A stretch of 64,000 nucleotides of DNA from Streptomyces spororaveus (GCF_016755875.1 NZ_BNED01000005.1:2955001-3019000), one strand, 5' to 3'; positions 1 through 11,649 are shown, counted from the first letter of the stretch. Notes: generated by a model from the letters alone, not told the origin. Made by a program: numbers and translations.

Positions 1-263
1 TCAACGCAGCCTCTTGTTGCGCAAGTGTTAGCAACCGGTACCAGGCGTTCCGGATGCCGGACGGTGCAGCGCACCCGCGCAGGCGAATGGTCCGGATAAC
101 GGATACGCATCTTCGGACAACGGACTGTTTCCGGCCAACCTTTTGACGCGCCCCTGACATCTGCGGCTGCGAGTGGCAATCTTCGACCGTTCATCGCACC
201 AGCCCTGTTCTGCCCGGAGGCCCACCCAGCCATCCGGAACCCCCCTTGCAGAAGGAGTCTGCG

Positions 264-2534
264 TTGAGGTCCACCCCCCAGAGGCGTGCCACCGCGGCCG
301 GCGCGCTCGTTGCCGCGGCTGCTCTGCTCGCCGTAGGCATACAGACCGGCACCGCTACCGCCGACGCCACCGCGTCACAGGCACCCACGGCCTCCCAGCC
401 CAACCCGGGCGCGGCCAACCGCGCACTGAGCGCGTCGGAGCGTGCGACGCTCCTGGCCGAGGCCAACTCGACCACCGCGCAGGCCGCCAAGGCCCTCGGC
501 CTCGGCAGCGGCGAGAAGCTCGTGGTCCGCGACGTCGTCCAGGACGCGGACGGCACCACGCACACCACCTACGAGCGCACCTACGACGGCCTCCCGGTCC
601 TCGGTGGTGACCTCACCGTCCACGCCAAGGGCGGCGTCACCAAGAGCGTGACCAAGGCGACCAACCACGAGATCAAGGTCGCGGACACCAGCGCCGCCGT
701 CACCCCGGCGGCCGCCGAGAGCCAGGCCGTCTCCGCCGCGAACGCCGGGGGCTCCAAGGAGGCCAAGGCCTCCAAGGGCGCCCGCAAGGTGATCTGGGCG
801 GCCGAAGGCGCTCCGGTCCTCGCGTTCGAGACCGTCGTCGGCGGCCTCCAGCACGACGGCACGCCGAACGAGCTCCACGTGGTGACCAACGCCAAGACCG
901 GCGCCAAGATCACCGAGTGGCAGGCCATCGAGACCGGCACCGGCAACACGATGTACAGCGGCCAGGTGACCCTCGGGACCACCCAGTCGGGCTCCACCTG
1001 GAACCTGACCGACGCCGCGCGCGGTGGCCACAAGACCTACAACCTCAACCGCGGCACCGGATCCGGCACCGGCACGCTGTTCTCCGGCCCGGACGACATC
1101 TGGGGCAACAACCAGGCGTCCAACCTGGAGACGGCCGGCGCGGACGCGCACTACGGCGCCGCCGCCACGTGGGACTACTACAAGAACGTGCACGGCCGCA
1201 ACGGCCTGCGCAACGACGGCGTGGCCCCGTACAGCCGGGTCCACTACGGCAACGCCTACGTCAACGCCTTCTGGAGCGACTCCTGCTTCTGCATGACGTA
1301 CGGCGACGGTGAGGGCAACAACAAGCCCCTCACCTCCACCGACGTGGCCGCGCACGAGATGACCCACGGTCTGACCTCGGTCACCGGCAACATGACCTAC
1401 AGCGGTGAGCCCGGCGGTCTGAACGAGGCGACCTCGGACATCATGGCCGCGGCCGTCGAGTTCTACGCCAACAACCCGCAGGACGTCGGCGACTACCTGG
1501 TCGGCGAGAAGATCGACATCAACGGCGACGGCACCCCGCTGCGCTACATGGACAAGCCGAGCAAGGACGGCGCGTCCAAGGACAGCTGGTACTCGGGCCT
1601 CGGCGGCATCGACGTCCACTACTCCTCGGGCCCGGCCAACCACTGGTACTACCTGGCCTCCGAGGGCTCGGGCGCCAAGGTCATCAACGGCGTGAGCTAC
1701 AACTCGCCGACCGCGGACGGCCTGCCCGTCACCGCGATCGGCCGTGACGCCGCCTCGAAGATCTGGTTCCGTGCGCTGACGGTGGGCTACTTCAAGTCGA
1801 CGACCAACTACGCCGACGCCCGCGTCCAGACCCTGAAGGCCGCGGCCGACCTCTACGGCCAGGGCTCGACGGTCTACAACAACGTCGCCAACGCGTGGGC
1901 CGGCATCGCCGTCGGATCCCGCATCTCCAACGGCGTCTCGGTCACCCCGATCGCCAACCAGAACACCGTCACGGGCAGTGCGGTCAGCCTGCAGGTCCAG
2001 GCCACCAGCACGAACCCGGGTGCGCTGAGCTACGCGGCGACCGGCCTGCCGGCCGGGCTGTCGATCAACTCCTCCAACGGCCTGATCTCGGGCACCGCCA
2101 CCACCGCGGGCACGTCCAACGTGACCGTCACGGTGACCGACTCGCAGAACCAGACCGGTACCGCGGCGTTCACCTGGACGGTCGGCACCACGCAGCCGAA
2201 CGTCTTCGAGAACACCACGGACTACCAGATCGCGGACAACGCGACCGTCGAGTCCCCGATCAACGTGACGCGCACGGGCAACGCCCCGAGCGCCCTCAAG
2301 GTGGACGTGAACATCGTCCACACCTACGTCGGTGACCTCGTGGTCGACCTGGTCGCCCCCGACGGCAGCGTCTACAACCTGCGCAACCGCACCGGCGGCA
2401 GCGCGGACAACATCGTCCAGCAGTTCACCGTGAACGCCTCCTCCGAGGTCGCGAACGGCACCTGGAAGCTCCGCGTCAGGGACGCCGCCAGCCTGGACAC
2501 CGGTTACATCAACAGCTGGAAGCTCACCTTCTGA
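264..2534 (+). CDS. Secreted M4 (thermolysin-like) zinc metalloprotease with Ig-like and P domains
   Basis: This is an exported neutral protease of about 756 residues. I chose the TTG at 264 because AGAAGGAG lies six bases upstream; the in-frame TTG at 246 would place that ribosome site inside the gene. From 264 the protein opens with a positively charged stretch and an Ala/Leu-rich hydrophobic signal peptide (residues 1-35). An FTP/PepSY propeptide follows (about 70-200), then the M4 catalytic domain with HEMTH at 364-368 and the third zinc ligand Glu388 in GGLNEATSD. A putative Ig domain lies at about 550-640 and a proprotein-convertase P domain runs to the C terminus. All catalytic motifs are intact. 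The gene stands alone, with only 263 bases of featureless sequence to its left. The exact substrate cannot be read from sequence. Confidence 0.93.
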   Translation: MRSTPQRRATAAGALVAAAALLAVGIQTGTATADATASQAPTASQPNPGAANRALSASERATLLAEANSTTAQAAKALGLGSGEKLVVRDVVQDADGTTHTTYERTYDGLPVLGGDLTVHAKGGVTKSVTKATNHEIKVADTSAAVTPAAAESQAVSAANAGGSKEAKASKGARKVIWAAEGAPVLAFETVVGGLQHDGTPNELHVVTNAKTGAKITEWQAIETGTGNTMYSGQVTLGTTQSGSTWNLTDAARGGHKTYNLNRGTGSGTGTLFSGPDDIWGNNQASNLETAGADAHYGAAATWDYYKNVHGRNGLRNDGVAPYSRVHYGNAYVNAFWSDSCFCMTYGDGEGNNKPLTSTDVAAHEMTHGLTSVTGNMTYSGEPGGLNEATSDIMAAAVEFYANNPQDVGDYLVGEKIDINGDGTPLRYMDKPSKDGASKDSWYSGLGGIDVHYSSGPANHWYYLASEGSGAKVINGVSYNSPTADGLPVTAIGRDAASKIWFRALTVGYFKSTTNYADARVQTLKAAADLYGQGSTVYNNVANAWAGIAVGSRISNGVSVTPIANQNTVTGSAVSLQVQATSTNPGALSYAATGLPAGLSINSSNGLISGTATTAGTSNVTVTVTDSQNQTGTAAFTWTVGTTQPNVFENTTDYQIADNATVESPINVTRTGNAPSALKVDVNIVHTYVGDLVVDLVAPDGSVYNLRNRTGGSADNIVQQFTVNASSEVANGTWKLRVRDAASLDTGYINSWKLTF

Positions 2535-2578
2535 CCCCGGCGGGTCGGGCTGGGCAACGGCTGAACAGATAGATCACG

Positions 2579-2612
2579 GGGCCGCCCGGGAGGAATCCTC
2601 CCCGGGCGGCCC
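2579..2612 (+). terminator. Strong GC hairpin terminator after the M4 protease
   Basis: GGGCCGCCCGGG and AGGA pair with TCCT and CCCGGGCGGCCC around a two-base loop, with one bulged C. It lies 45 bases past the protease stop and before the convergent secreted-protein gene, so it may serve both strands. There is no long T tract, which is usual for Streptomyces terminators. Confidence 0.75.
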
Positions 2613-2651
2613 TGTTCCATGGGTACCGCTCGGCCGGGCCCCGGACCCAGG

Positions 2652-3305
2652 TCAGCGAAGGGCACGGAAGAGGGCGGCGAGGAAGTCCTCGTCCTCTTCC
2701 TCCTCATCACGGTTCTGGTTCTGGCTCTGGTCCGGGTTCTGGCCGGTCTGGCCGGTCTGGTCCTCACGGCCCGGCCAGGTGCCGTTCCCGCCGTTGCCGG
2801 TGTTCCCCGTGTTCCCGCTGTTGCCGGTGTCCGTCTGGTCCTCGTCGGCCTCGTCGTCACGGGGCCGGTCGTCCCGCCCCGGCCAGGTGCCGTTCCCGCC
2901 GTTGCCACCGTTCCCGCCGTTGTCGCCCCGGCCCGGGTCCTCCCCGTCCACCGGCTTGAAGTAGACCGAGACGACCTCCACCCGACTCGCCCGCTCCCCC
3001 GGCTTCAGCACCTTCTCCGCCTCGCCGTCGCAGCTCCGGTTGTCGAAGAGGACCGCCAGCGACTCCGTGTCGTTGCGCACCTCGATGGCGGGCTCGTCGC
3101 GGGAGGTACGCGTCAGCAGGTAGCAGGTGTCGTTGTCGGCGGGCCGGATCTGGCCTCTTCTCTCGATGCCCGCCGCGTCGAGGTACTGGTAGTGCAGCGT
3201 GCCGAGGGCGCGTTCGCCGTGGTCGTCGGCCATCGACGGGCCGGCGGTGGGCAGGGCGAGCACCAGAGCGCCGACGAACACGGCGGCGGTCGAGCGAAGA
3301 CGCAT
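2652..3305 (-). CDS. Small secreted protein with Asn/Gly repeats and acidic tail, function unknown
   Basis: The protein has about 217 residues. The start at 3305 (MRLRST) is preferred over an upstream ATG because it gives a clean signal peptide (basic start, hydrophobic residues 5-22, then PSMADD). The mature part has a compact region with two cysteines (DTCYLL and NRSCDG, possibly disulfide bonded) up to about residue 125. A low-complexity linker follows, made of NGGNG and GNTGN units with GGNGTWPGR twice. The tail is very acidic (EEEEDEDF) and ends in the hydrophobic helix FLAALFRALR. I do not recognise the family. The gene is a single transcription unit convergent with the protease and has no informative neighbour. 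It could be a wall- or matrix-associated protein, but that is a guess. Confidence 0.7.
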   Translation of the reverse strand: MRLRSTAAVFVGALVLALPTAGPSMADDHGERALGTLHYQYLDAAGIERRGQIRPADNDTCYLLTRTSRDEPAIEVRNDTESLAVLFDNRSCDGEAEKVLKPGERASRVEVVSVYFKPVDGEDPGRGDNGGNGGNGGNGTWPGRDDRPRDDEADEDQTDTGNSGNTGNTGNGGNGTWPGREDQTGQTGQNPDQSQNQNRDEEEEDEDFLAALFRALR

Positions 3306-3471
3306 GGGGGAGTCCGTTCCTCGGGTTCCGCGGATGCCGGTCCGGTGGCATCCTCGGGCAGCGTAGGAGCGGGACACCCGGCAAGAACGTTTCCGCAGAC
3401 TCGGCGCGAGCGTGGTTCACCCATGAGGCCGGGCGGCGCGCTCCACGGCGCACCGCCCGGCCCCGCACGGG

Positions 3472-6108
3472 TCAGCGCAGGAGCACCCCGCCCCCCGCGT
3501 CCGTCTCCACCGGTGCCGCGACCAGGCCCAATTCGGCCGGGGTGGCCAGCAGCGGGTGCGCGGGCAGGATGCGCACCGTGTAGCCGAAGGGCCCCGTACG
3601 GTCGAGGGCGAGCGGGCCCTCGTACACCCAGCGGCCCTCCAGGTCGGGCCCCGCGGCGGCCTTGAGCGGGAAGCTCCGTCCGTCCCGGATCACGTCCTGC
3701 GGGTCCACCCGGCCGCCGAAGGCCTGTACCTCCACGTCCTCGGGGGTGAGCGCGTCCAGCGCCACCTGCACGCGCAGGGTGAGGGTGGCGCCCAGTTCGG
3801 CCGTGCCGTTGACCGGTGCCGCGGCCAGCGTCTCCACGTGCTCGACGGAGACCCGCGGCCAGGCCGCCCGGACCCTTCCCTTCCACCAGGCGAGGTCACG
3901 CGCCGCCCCGGTGTCCAGGGCGCGGTGGGCGAGCGCGGCCGGGGCGTACAGCCGCTCCACGTACTCCCGGACCATCCGCCCGGCGAGCACCTTCGGCCCC
4001 AGCGAGACGAGCGTGCGCCGGACCATCTCGATCCACCGCACCGGGAGTCCGGTGCGCCCGGCCCGGTCGTAGAACCGGGGCGCGACCCGGTTCTCGATCA
4101 GCTCGTAGAGGGCGCTCGCCTCCAGGTGGTCGCGCCGGTCCTCGTCCGCTCCGAGCCCGTCGGCGGTCGGGATGGCCCAGCCGAAGTCCGGCTCGAACCA
4201 TTCGTCCCACCAGCCGTCCAGCACGGACAGGTTGAGACAGCCGTTCAGGGCGGCCTTCATCCCGCTCGTGCCGCACGCCTCCAGCGGACGCAGCGGATTG
4301 TTCAGCCAGACGTCGCAGCCCGGGTAGAGCTTCTGCGCCATGGCCATGCCGTAGTCGGGCAGGAAGACGATCCGGTGCCGCACCCGCGGGTCGTCCGCGA
4401 ACCGCACCAGCTCCTGCACGAGCCGCTTCCCGCCGTCGTCGGCCGGATGCGCCTTGCCCGCCACCACGATCTGCACCGGCCGCTCCGGGTCCAGCAGCAG
4501 CCTGCGCAGCCGTTCCGGGTCGCGCAGCATCAGCGTCAGCCTCTTGTACGAGGGCACGCGCCGGGCGAAGCCGATGGTCAGCACGTCGGGGTCGAGCACG
4601 GAGTCCACCCAGCCCAGTTCGGCCGCCGCCGCCCCGCGCTGGCGCCACGAGGCCCGCAGCCGGTCGCGTACCTCCTGCACCAGCTGCTCGCGGAGCACCC
4701 GCCGCAGGTCCCACACGTCCTGGTCCGGGATCTCGGCGACCGCGTCCCAGCGCGGGGAGCCGCCGACCGACAGGGCGTCCTCGGTCCGCCCGGCGCCGAT
4801 CTGGCGGGCGCCGAGCCGGACCACCTCGGGGGCCACCCAGGTCGGGGCGTGGACCCCGTTGGTCACGGAGGTGATGGGCACGTCGGCCGGGTCGAAGCCC
4901 GGCCACAGCCCGGCGAACATCTCCCGGCTGACCGCGCCGTGCAGGGTGGACACCCCGTTGGCCCGCTGGGCCAGGCGCAGACCCATGACGGCCATGTTGA
5001 ACACGCCGGGGTCGCCGCCGGGGTAGGTCTCGGCGCCCAGTTCCAGGATCCGCTCGACCGGAACGCCGGCCAGTTCGCCGCCCTCCCCGAAGTGCCGGGC
5101 GACCAGGGCCCGCTCGAAGCGGTCGATTCCGGCCGGGACGGGGGTGTGCGTGGTGAACACGGTTCCGGCGCGCACCGCCTCGACGGCGCCGTCGAAGCCG
5201 AGGCCCTGCTCCCGCTCCAGTTCCCTTATGCGTTCGAGTCCGAGGAACCCGGCGTGGCCCTCGTTGGTGTGGAAGACCTCGGGATCGGGGTGGCCGGTGA
5301 TGTGGCAGTACGCGCGCACCGCGCGCACGCCGCCGATGCCGAGCAGCATCTCCTGGAGCAGCCGGTGGTCGCTGCCGCCGCCGTAGAGCCGGTCGGTCAC
5401 CTCCCGGGCCGGGGCGTCGTTGTCCTCGACGTCGGAGTCCAGGAGCAGCAGCGGCACCCGGCCGACCCGGGCCTGCCAGATGTGGGCGTGCAGGGCGCGG
5501 CCGCCGGGCAGGGTCAGTGAGACGCGGGCGGGGGTCCCGTCGTCCTGGCGGAGCAGGCCGAGCGGGAGTTCGTTGGGGTCGAGGACGGGATAGTGCTCCT
5601 GCTGCCAGCCGTCGCGCGAGAGCGACTGGCGGAAGTAGCCGTGGCGGTAGAGCAGGCCCACCCCGATGAGCGGGACGCCGAGGTCGCTGGCGGCCTTCAG
5701 GTGGTCCCCGGCGAGGATGCCGAGGCCGCCGGAGTACTGCGGCAGGGCGGCGGTGATGCCGAATTCGGGCGAGAAATAGGCGATGGCGGCGGGCAGTTCC
5801 GCGCCGTTCTCCTGGCTCTGGTACCACCTCCCGCCGTTGACGTAGTCATCGAGGTCGGCGGCGGCGACGGCGAGCCGGCGCAGGAACCGGCGGTCCGCGG
5901 CCAGTTCGGCGAGCCGGGCCGCGGAGACGGCGCCGAGCAGCCGGACGGGATCGCCGCCGGCGGCCTGCCAGCCCTCGGGGTCGACGGATTGGAAGAGTTC
6001 ACGGGTCTCGGAATGCCACGACCAGCGCAGATTGCGCGCGAGGTCGGTGAGCGGCAGCAGGGGTTCCGGGAGGACGGGGCGCACGGTGAATCGACGGATA
6101 GCCTTCAC
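3472..6108 (-). CDS. glgP: Alpha-glucan phosphorylase (GT35)
   Basis: The enzyme releases glucose-1-phosphate from the non-reducing ends of glycogen-like alpha-glucan using pyridoxal phosphate. The protein has about 878 residues and begins with an N-terminal domain of the long actinobacterial phosphorylase type (FTVRPVLPE, DLARNLRWSWH). The PLP-lysine motif GTSGMKAALNG puts the lysine near residue 618, and VVAGKAHP is also present. The GTG at 6108 is preferred over the GTG at 6117 because AAGG then sits at a normal distance. It is divergent from the ADP-ribosylglycohydrolase gene and lies beside the glgE-treS-maltokinase-glgB row, so degradation and synthesis genes of the same glucan are neighbours. 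No frame disruption is seen. Confidence 0.93.
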   Translation of the reverse strand: MKAIRRFTVRPVLPEPLLPLTDLARNLRWSWHSETRELFQSVDPEGWQAAGGDPVRLLGAVSAARLAELAADRRFLRRLAVAAADLDDYVNGGRWYQSQENGAELPAAIAYFSPEFGITAALPQYSGGLGILAGDHLKAASDLGVPLIGVGLLYRHGYFRQSLSRDGWQQEHYPVLDPNELPLGLLRQDDGTPARVSLTLPGGRALHAHIWQARVGRVPLLLLDSDVEDNDAPAREVTDRLYGGGSDHRLLQEMLLGIGGVRAVRAYCHITGHPDPEVFHTNEGHAGFLGLERIRELEREQGLGFDGAVEAVRAGTVFTTHTPVPAGIDRFERALVARHFGEGGELAGVPVERILELGAETYPGGDPGVFNMAVMGLRLAQRANGVSTLHGAVSREMFAGLWPGFDPADVPITSVTNGVHAPTWVAPEVVRLGARQIGAGRTEDALSVGGSPRWDAVAEIPDQDVWDLRRVLREQLVQEVRDRLRASWRQRGAAAAELGWVDSVLDPDVLTIGFARRVPSYKRLTLMLRDPERLRRLLLDPERPVQIVVAGKAHPADDGGKRLVQELVRFADDPRVRHRIVFLPDYGMAMAQKLYPGCDVWLNNPLRPLEACGTSGMKAALNGCLNLSVLDGWWDEWFEPDFGWAIPTADGLGADEDRRDHLEASALYELIENRVAPRFYDRAGRTGLPVRWIEMVRRTLVSLGPKVLAGRMVREYVERLYAPAALAHRALDTGAARDLAWWKGRVRAAWPRVSVEHVETLAAAPVNGTAELGATLTLRVQVALDALTPEDVEVQAFGGRVDPQDVIRDGRSFPLKAAAGPDLEGRWVYEGPLALDRTGPFGYTVRILPAHPLLATPAELGLVAAPVETDAGGGVLLR

Positions 6109-6310
6109 ACGTTCCACCTTCGCAGGGGATTGCGGATCGGAGCGGGCTCACCACGCTGTGCACCCGCGCATCACCCCCGGAAGGCTAGCGAGGACGGTCC
6201 TGCGCCAACAGGTCACCCGGACACGCCCGCAGTGCCGGGGGCGGCGGGGAGCGGCCGGTCGCCGGTCAATTCGGGTGGTGCCCGCGCACGGGTGTGGCAT
6301 CGTCGCCCGT

Positions 6311-7219
6311 ATGAACGACGGGGTGGACACGGCCAGGGAGAGCCTGGAGGGGCTGGTGCTCGGGGACGCCTTCGGGCAGAGCTGGTTCGTCCGGGACGCC
6401 GAGGCCGGTGAGCGGTGGCTGGCCGGGCGCGAGGTGCGTCCGGGGCCGTGGAAGTGGACGGACGACGGGGCGATGGGGCTCGTGCTGCACGCGCACCTGG
6501 TCCGGTACGGGGAGGTCCGCCCGGCGGAGCTGGCCGCGGCCTTCGCCGCCGAGTACGCGCGGGACGCCTACCGGCAGTACGGGGCCTCGATGCACGAGGT
6601 GCTGGAGCGGATCGGGGCCGGGGAGGACTGGCGGGCCGTCACGGGCGGGCAGTTCGGCGGCCAGGGCTCGTGGGGCAACGGGGCGGCGATGCGGGTGGCT
6701 CCGCTCGGGGCCTTCTTCCACGGGAACGTGGACACGGTGGTGGAGCAGGCGCGGCGGTCGGCGCTGGCCACGCACGCGCACCCGGAGGCGGTGGCCGGTG
6801 CGGTCGCCGTGGCGGTGGCGGCGGCACTGGCGGCCGCGGGCCGGGGCGGTCCGGCGCCGCAGCGGCCGGAGTTCCTGCGGGAGGTGGCCGGCCGGGTGCA
6901 GCCGGGCCAGGTGCGGGACCTGCTGCTGACGGCGGCCGGACTGCCGGCCGCGACCACCGTGCGGGAGGCGGCGGAGCTGCTCGGCTCGGGGTGGCGGATC
7001 TCGGCGCCGGACACGGTGCCGTTCGCGCTGTGGTGCGCCGCCGGGCAGCCGGACGACGTGGCCGAGGCGCTGTGGCGCACGCTGGAGGGCTGGGGCGACC
7101 GCGACACCACGTGCGCGATCGTCGGCGGCGTCGTGGCCGCCCGCGCGGGCCTGTCCGGCGTCCCGGCCGACTGGCGGTCACGTGCCGAGCCGGCCCGGAT
7201 CCCCGACGCGGACGAGTAA
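6311..7219 (+). CDS. ADP-ribosylglycohydrolase family protein (DraG-like)
   Basis: This is a predicted dinuclear-metal hydrolase of 302 residues that would remove ADP-ribose from a protein or small molecule. The family signature is visible: KWTDDGAM at residues 48-55 supplies Thr and two Asp metal ligands, and the C-terminal GDRDTTCAIVGG corresponds to the second acidic cluster. HPEAVAGA is typical of the middle of the fold. The ATG at 6311 is chosen because homology begins there (SLEGLVLGDAFG); the longer open frame back to 6032 runs into the glgP promoter side. The substrate is unknown. Its position between glgP and the glgE operon may be coincidental, since nothing else in the window handles ADP-ribose. 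Confidence 0.85.
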   Translation: MNDGVDTARESLEGLVLGDAFGQSWFVRDAEAGERWLAGREVRPGPWKWTDDGAMGLVLHAHLVRYGEVRPAELAAAFAAEYARDAYRQYGASMHEVLERIGAGEDWRAVTGGQFGGQGSWGNGAAMRVAPLGAFFHGNVDTVVEQARRSALATHAHPEAVAGAVAVAVAAALAAAGRGGPAPQRPEFLREVAGRVQPGQVRDLLLTAAGLPAATTVREAAELLGSGWRISAPDTVPFALWCAAGQPDDVAEALWRTLEGWGDRDTTCAIVGGVVAARAGLSGVPADWRSRAEPARIPDADE

Positions 7220-7814
7220 GCCGTAGGGGGCGCCGGAGGCGGCCCTGCGGCGGGCGCCGCCGGCCCGGCCCGATCTCGCCGTGCCCCGGGGCCGATGGCG
7301 TACGCCTCGCGCACGGCGCGGCCGAGGACGGCGGCGCCGCGCGGGCCCCGGCGGGCGGCGACGGCGCGGACGGGCCGGCCGGGCCGTTCGGGCCGGGCGA
7401 GGCCGGGTGAGGCCGGTGTGGCAGTGCGCCGGCCGGAGCCCGCGGATCACCGGCCACTCGCGCCACTCGCGCCGCTCCGTATGACGGGCCGTCGTCTCCC
7501 GCCGCGGCCTCACCTGCCTGCGCGGCGGGGTGCGCGGGGCCTGTGGGACAGGTGGTTCCCGCCCCTCCACGCCGGGGCCCCACACCGCGTCGGCCCCCTA
7601 CGTCACCTATTCCCGGCCGACTTGACGGAGCCCCGGCGGATGTCGACCCGGCGCTTGGAATCGCGCGTGCCACTACGTACGAGTAGTTAACCGAGCGCGC
7701 GGATTGGGCGGGGTGAGAGTGGGAAGGGCTCCCCGGGTACACGTCGTACACGCACGGCGCACCCGCCCACAAACCCTCTCCCCGCCACCCGAGTGAACGC
7801 GGACAGGAGCGGCC
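7220..7814. other. Long intergenic stretch before the glgE operon, no gene supported
   Basis: No convincing gene was found in these 595 bases. Open frames here are Arg/Pro-rich, lack ribosome sites and match no family. The right part is less GC-rich and should hold the glgE promoter. It includes a short inverted repeat ACTAC/GTAGT near 7672-7687 and a direct repeat of GTACAC at about 7736-7751. No clear -35/-10 pair could be assigned. Confidence 0.5.
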
Positions 7815-7943
7815 ATGCCCGCAGCGCAGCCGTCGACTGAGCGGCTAGAAACAGAGCGAACAGAGCGTGCACTACCAGCCGTGATTCCGGCTGGCCTGTT
7901 GTCACCGAGCCCTGCGAACTGCCCCCAGGTGATCCCATCATGA
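7815..7943 (+). CDS. 42-residue leader ORF overlapping the glgE start
   Basis: A small frame starts at ATG 7815 behind ACAGGAG and reads 42 codons (MPAAQPSTERLETERTERAL...) to a TGA at 7941-7943. That stop overlaps the glgE ATG at 7940 in the four-base form ATGA. The frame differs from glgE, and the glgE frame itself is closed by a TGA at 7838. The arrangement implies translational coupling. From memory, the Streptomyces coelicolor GlgE protein starts with an MPA-type extension of about 18 residues before VGRIPVLDV. This ORF may therefore be the old GlgE N terminus thrown out of frame, or a genuine leader peptide. No function is assigned. Confidence 0.55.
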   Translation: MPAAQPSTERLETERTERALPAVIPAGLLSPSPANCPQVIPS

Positions 7944-9930
7944 TCGGTCGCATTCCCGTGCTGGACGTCCGCCCCGCCGTCGACTGCGGCGCCAGACCCG
8001 CAAAGGCGGTCGTGGACGAGGTCTTCGAGATCTCCGCCACCGTGTTCCGCGAAGGACACGACGCCGTCGCCGCCCACCTCGTCCTGCGTGATCCGGGCGG
8101 GCGGCTGCGGGCCCCCGTGCCGCTGCGCGAACTCGCCCCCGGCACCGACCGGTGGGGGGCCAGGGTCTCCGTCGAGGCCGAGGGGAGGTGGACGTACACC
8201 GTCGAGGCCTGGAGCGATCCGGTGGCCACCTGGCGGGCCCATGCCGCGATCAAGATTCCCGCCGGGATCGACACCGGTCTCATGCTGCTGGAGGGCGCGG
8301 AGCTCTACGAGCGGGCCGGGGCCCGGATCCCCAAGCGCGACGGGCGGGAAGCCGTCCTGGGCGCCGCCGCGACCATGCGCGACGAGGACCTGCCCGCCTC
8401 CGAGCGGTACGAGGCCGCCCTCGACCCGGCCGTGGACGCCGCGTTCGCCCGGCGCCCGTACCGGGAGCTGGTCACCGCCTCCAAGCCCCTGCCGCTCCTG
8501 GTGGAGCGCAGGCGGGCCCTCTTCGGCTCCTGGTACGAGATGTTCCCGCGCTCCGAGGGAGCGGTGCTGGAGCCCGGAGAGGCCCCGGTCAGCGGGACCT
8601 TCCGGACCGCCGCCGAGCGGCTGCCGGCGATCGCGGCGATGGGTTTCGACGTGGTCTACCTGCCGCCGATCCACCCGATCGGGTCCACCTACCGCAAGGG
8701 TCCGAACAACACTCTTTCTGCTGGAAGTTGGGACCCGGGTGTGCCGTGGGCCATCGGCTCCACCGAGGGCGGGCACGATGCGGTCCACCCGGAGCTCGGC
8801 ACCATCGAGGACTTCGATGCCTTCGTCGGGCGCGCCCGCGAGCTGGGCATGGAGATCGCGCTGGACTTCGCCCTCCAGTGCTCCCCGGACCACCCCTGGG
8901 TGGAGAAGAACCCGCAGTGGTTCCGCCACCGGGCCGACGGGACGATCGCGTACGCCGAGAACCCGCCGAAGAAGTACCAGGACATCTACCCGATCCACTT
9001 CGACACCGACATGGCCGGCATCGTCGAGGAGACCTGCCGGATCCTGCGGCACTGGATGGACCATGGGGTCCGCATCTTCCGGGTCGACAATCCGCACACC
9101 AAGCCGGTCGTCTTCTGGCAGAAGGTGATCGCGGACATCAACAAGTCCGACCCGGACGTGATCTTCCTGGCCGAGGCCTTCACCCGGCCCGCGATGATGC
9201 GGGCGCTGGCCGCCGTCGGCTTCCAGCAGTCGTACACGTACTTCACCTGGCGCAACACCAAGGCGGAGCTGACCGAGTACCTGACCGAGCTGGCCGACAC
9301 CCCCTCCGCCTCGGTCATGCGGCCGAACTTCTTCGTCAACACCCCGGACATCCTGCACGAGTACCTGCAGCACGGCGGCCGGCCCGCCTTCGAGGTCCGG
9401 GCCGTCCTCGCCGCCACCCTCTCCCCCGCCTGGGGGGTCTACGCGGGCTACGAGCTCTGCGAGAACACTCCGGTGCGCGAGGGCAGCGAGGAGTACCTGA
9501 ACTCCGAGAAGTACGAGCTCCGGCCGCGCGACTGGGCCGCCGCCGACCGCGAGGGCCGCACCATCGCCCCGCTGATCACCTCGCTCAACCGGCTGCGCCG
9601 CCGCAACCCCGCGCTCCAGCAGCTGCGCGACATCCACTTCCACTCGACCGACAACGAACAGGTGATCGCCTATTCGAAGCACGCCGGAGCCAATTCCGTA
9701 CTGGTGGTCGTCAACCTCGATCCGCACCACACCCAGGAGGCGACGGTGTCGTTGGACATGCCGGTACTCGGCCTCGACTGGCACGGGTCCCTCGCGGTGC
9801 GCGACGAGCTCACCGGCGAGACCTATCACTGGGGCAGGGCGAACTACGTGCGCCTGGAACCGGGCCGCACGCCCGCGCACGTACTTGCCGCTCTGCGACC
9901 GTCCCCGCCCACCGGAGGGTCACCCACCAC

Positions 9931-9934
<4 letters not shown>
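7940..9934 (+). CDS. glgE: Alpha-1,4-glucan:maltose-1-phosphate maltosyltransferase
   Basis: GlgE (GH13_3) transfers maltosyl units from maltose-1-phosphate to the growing alpha-glucan and releases phosphate. The 664-residue protein matches the family throughout. The nucleophile is Asp383 in [10 protein letters not shown] and the acid/base is Glu412 in FLAEAFTRP, with the same 29-residue spacing known for the S. coelicolor enzyme. [14 protein letters not shown] and [12 protein letters not shown] are the flanking GH13 conserved regions. The start at 7940 overlaps the leader ORF, with AGGTGA seven bases upstream. The stop overlaps the treS start (ATGATGA), so the three frames are coupled. The N terminus is shorter than in S. 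coelicolor because the in-frame stop at 7838 prevents extension. Confidence 0.96.

Positions 9935-11649
<1,715 letters not shown>

Noticed and set aside
375..2321. 648-residue minus-strand frame opposite the M4 protease
   Set aside because: Val/Arg/Gly-rich shadow of third-position GC bias, with no motif and no start signal.
8152..9930. Apparent 593-residue N-terminal extension of treS, which would make a 1165-residue fusion
   Set aside because: The extension is out of frame within glgE and Arg/Pro-rich. treS has its own ribosome site and ATG at 9931, and the mature protein matches TreS from there.
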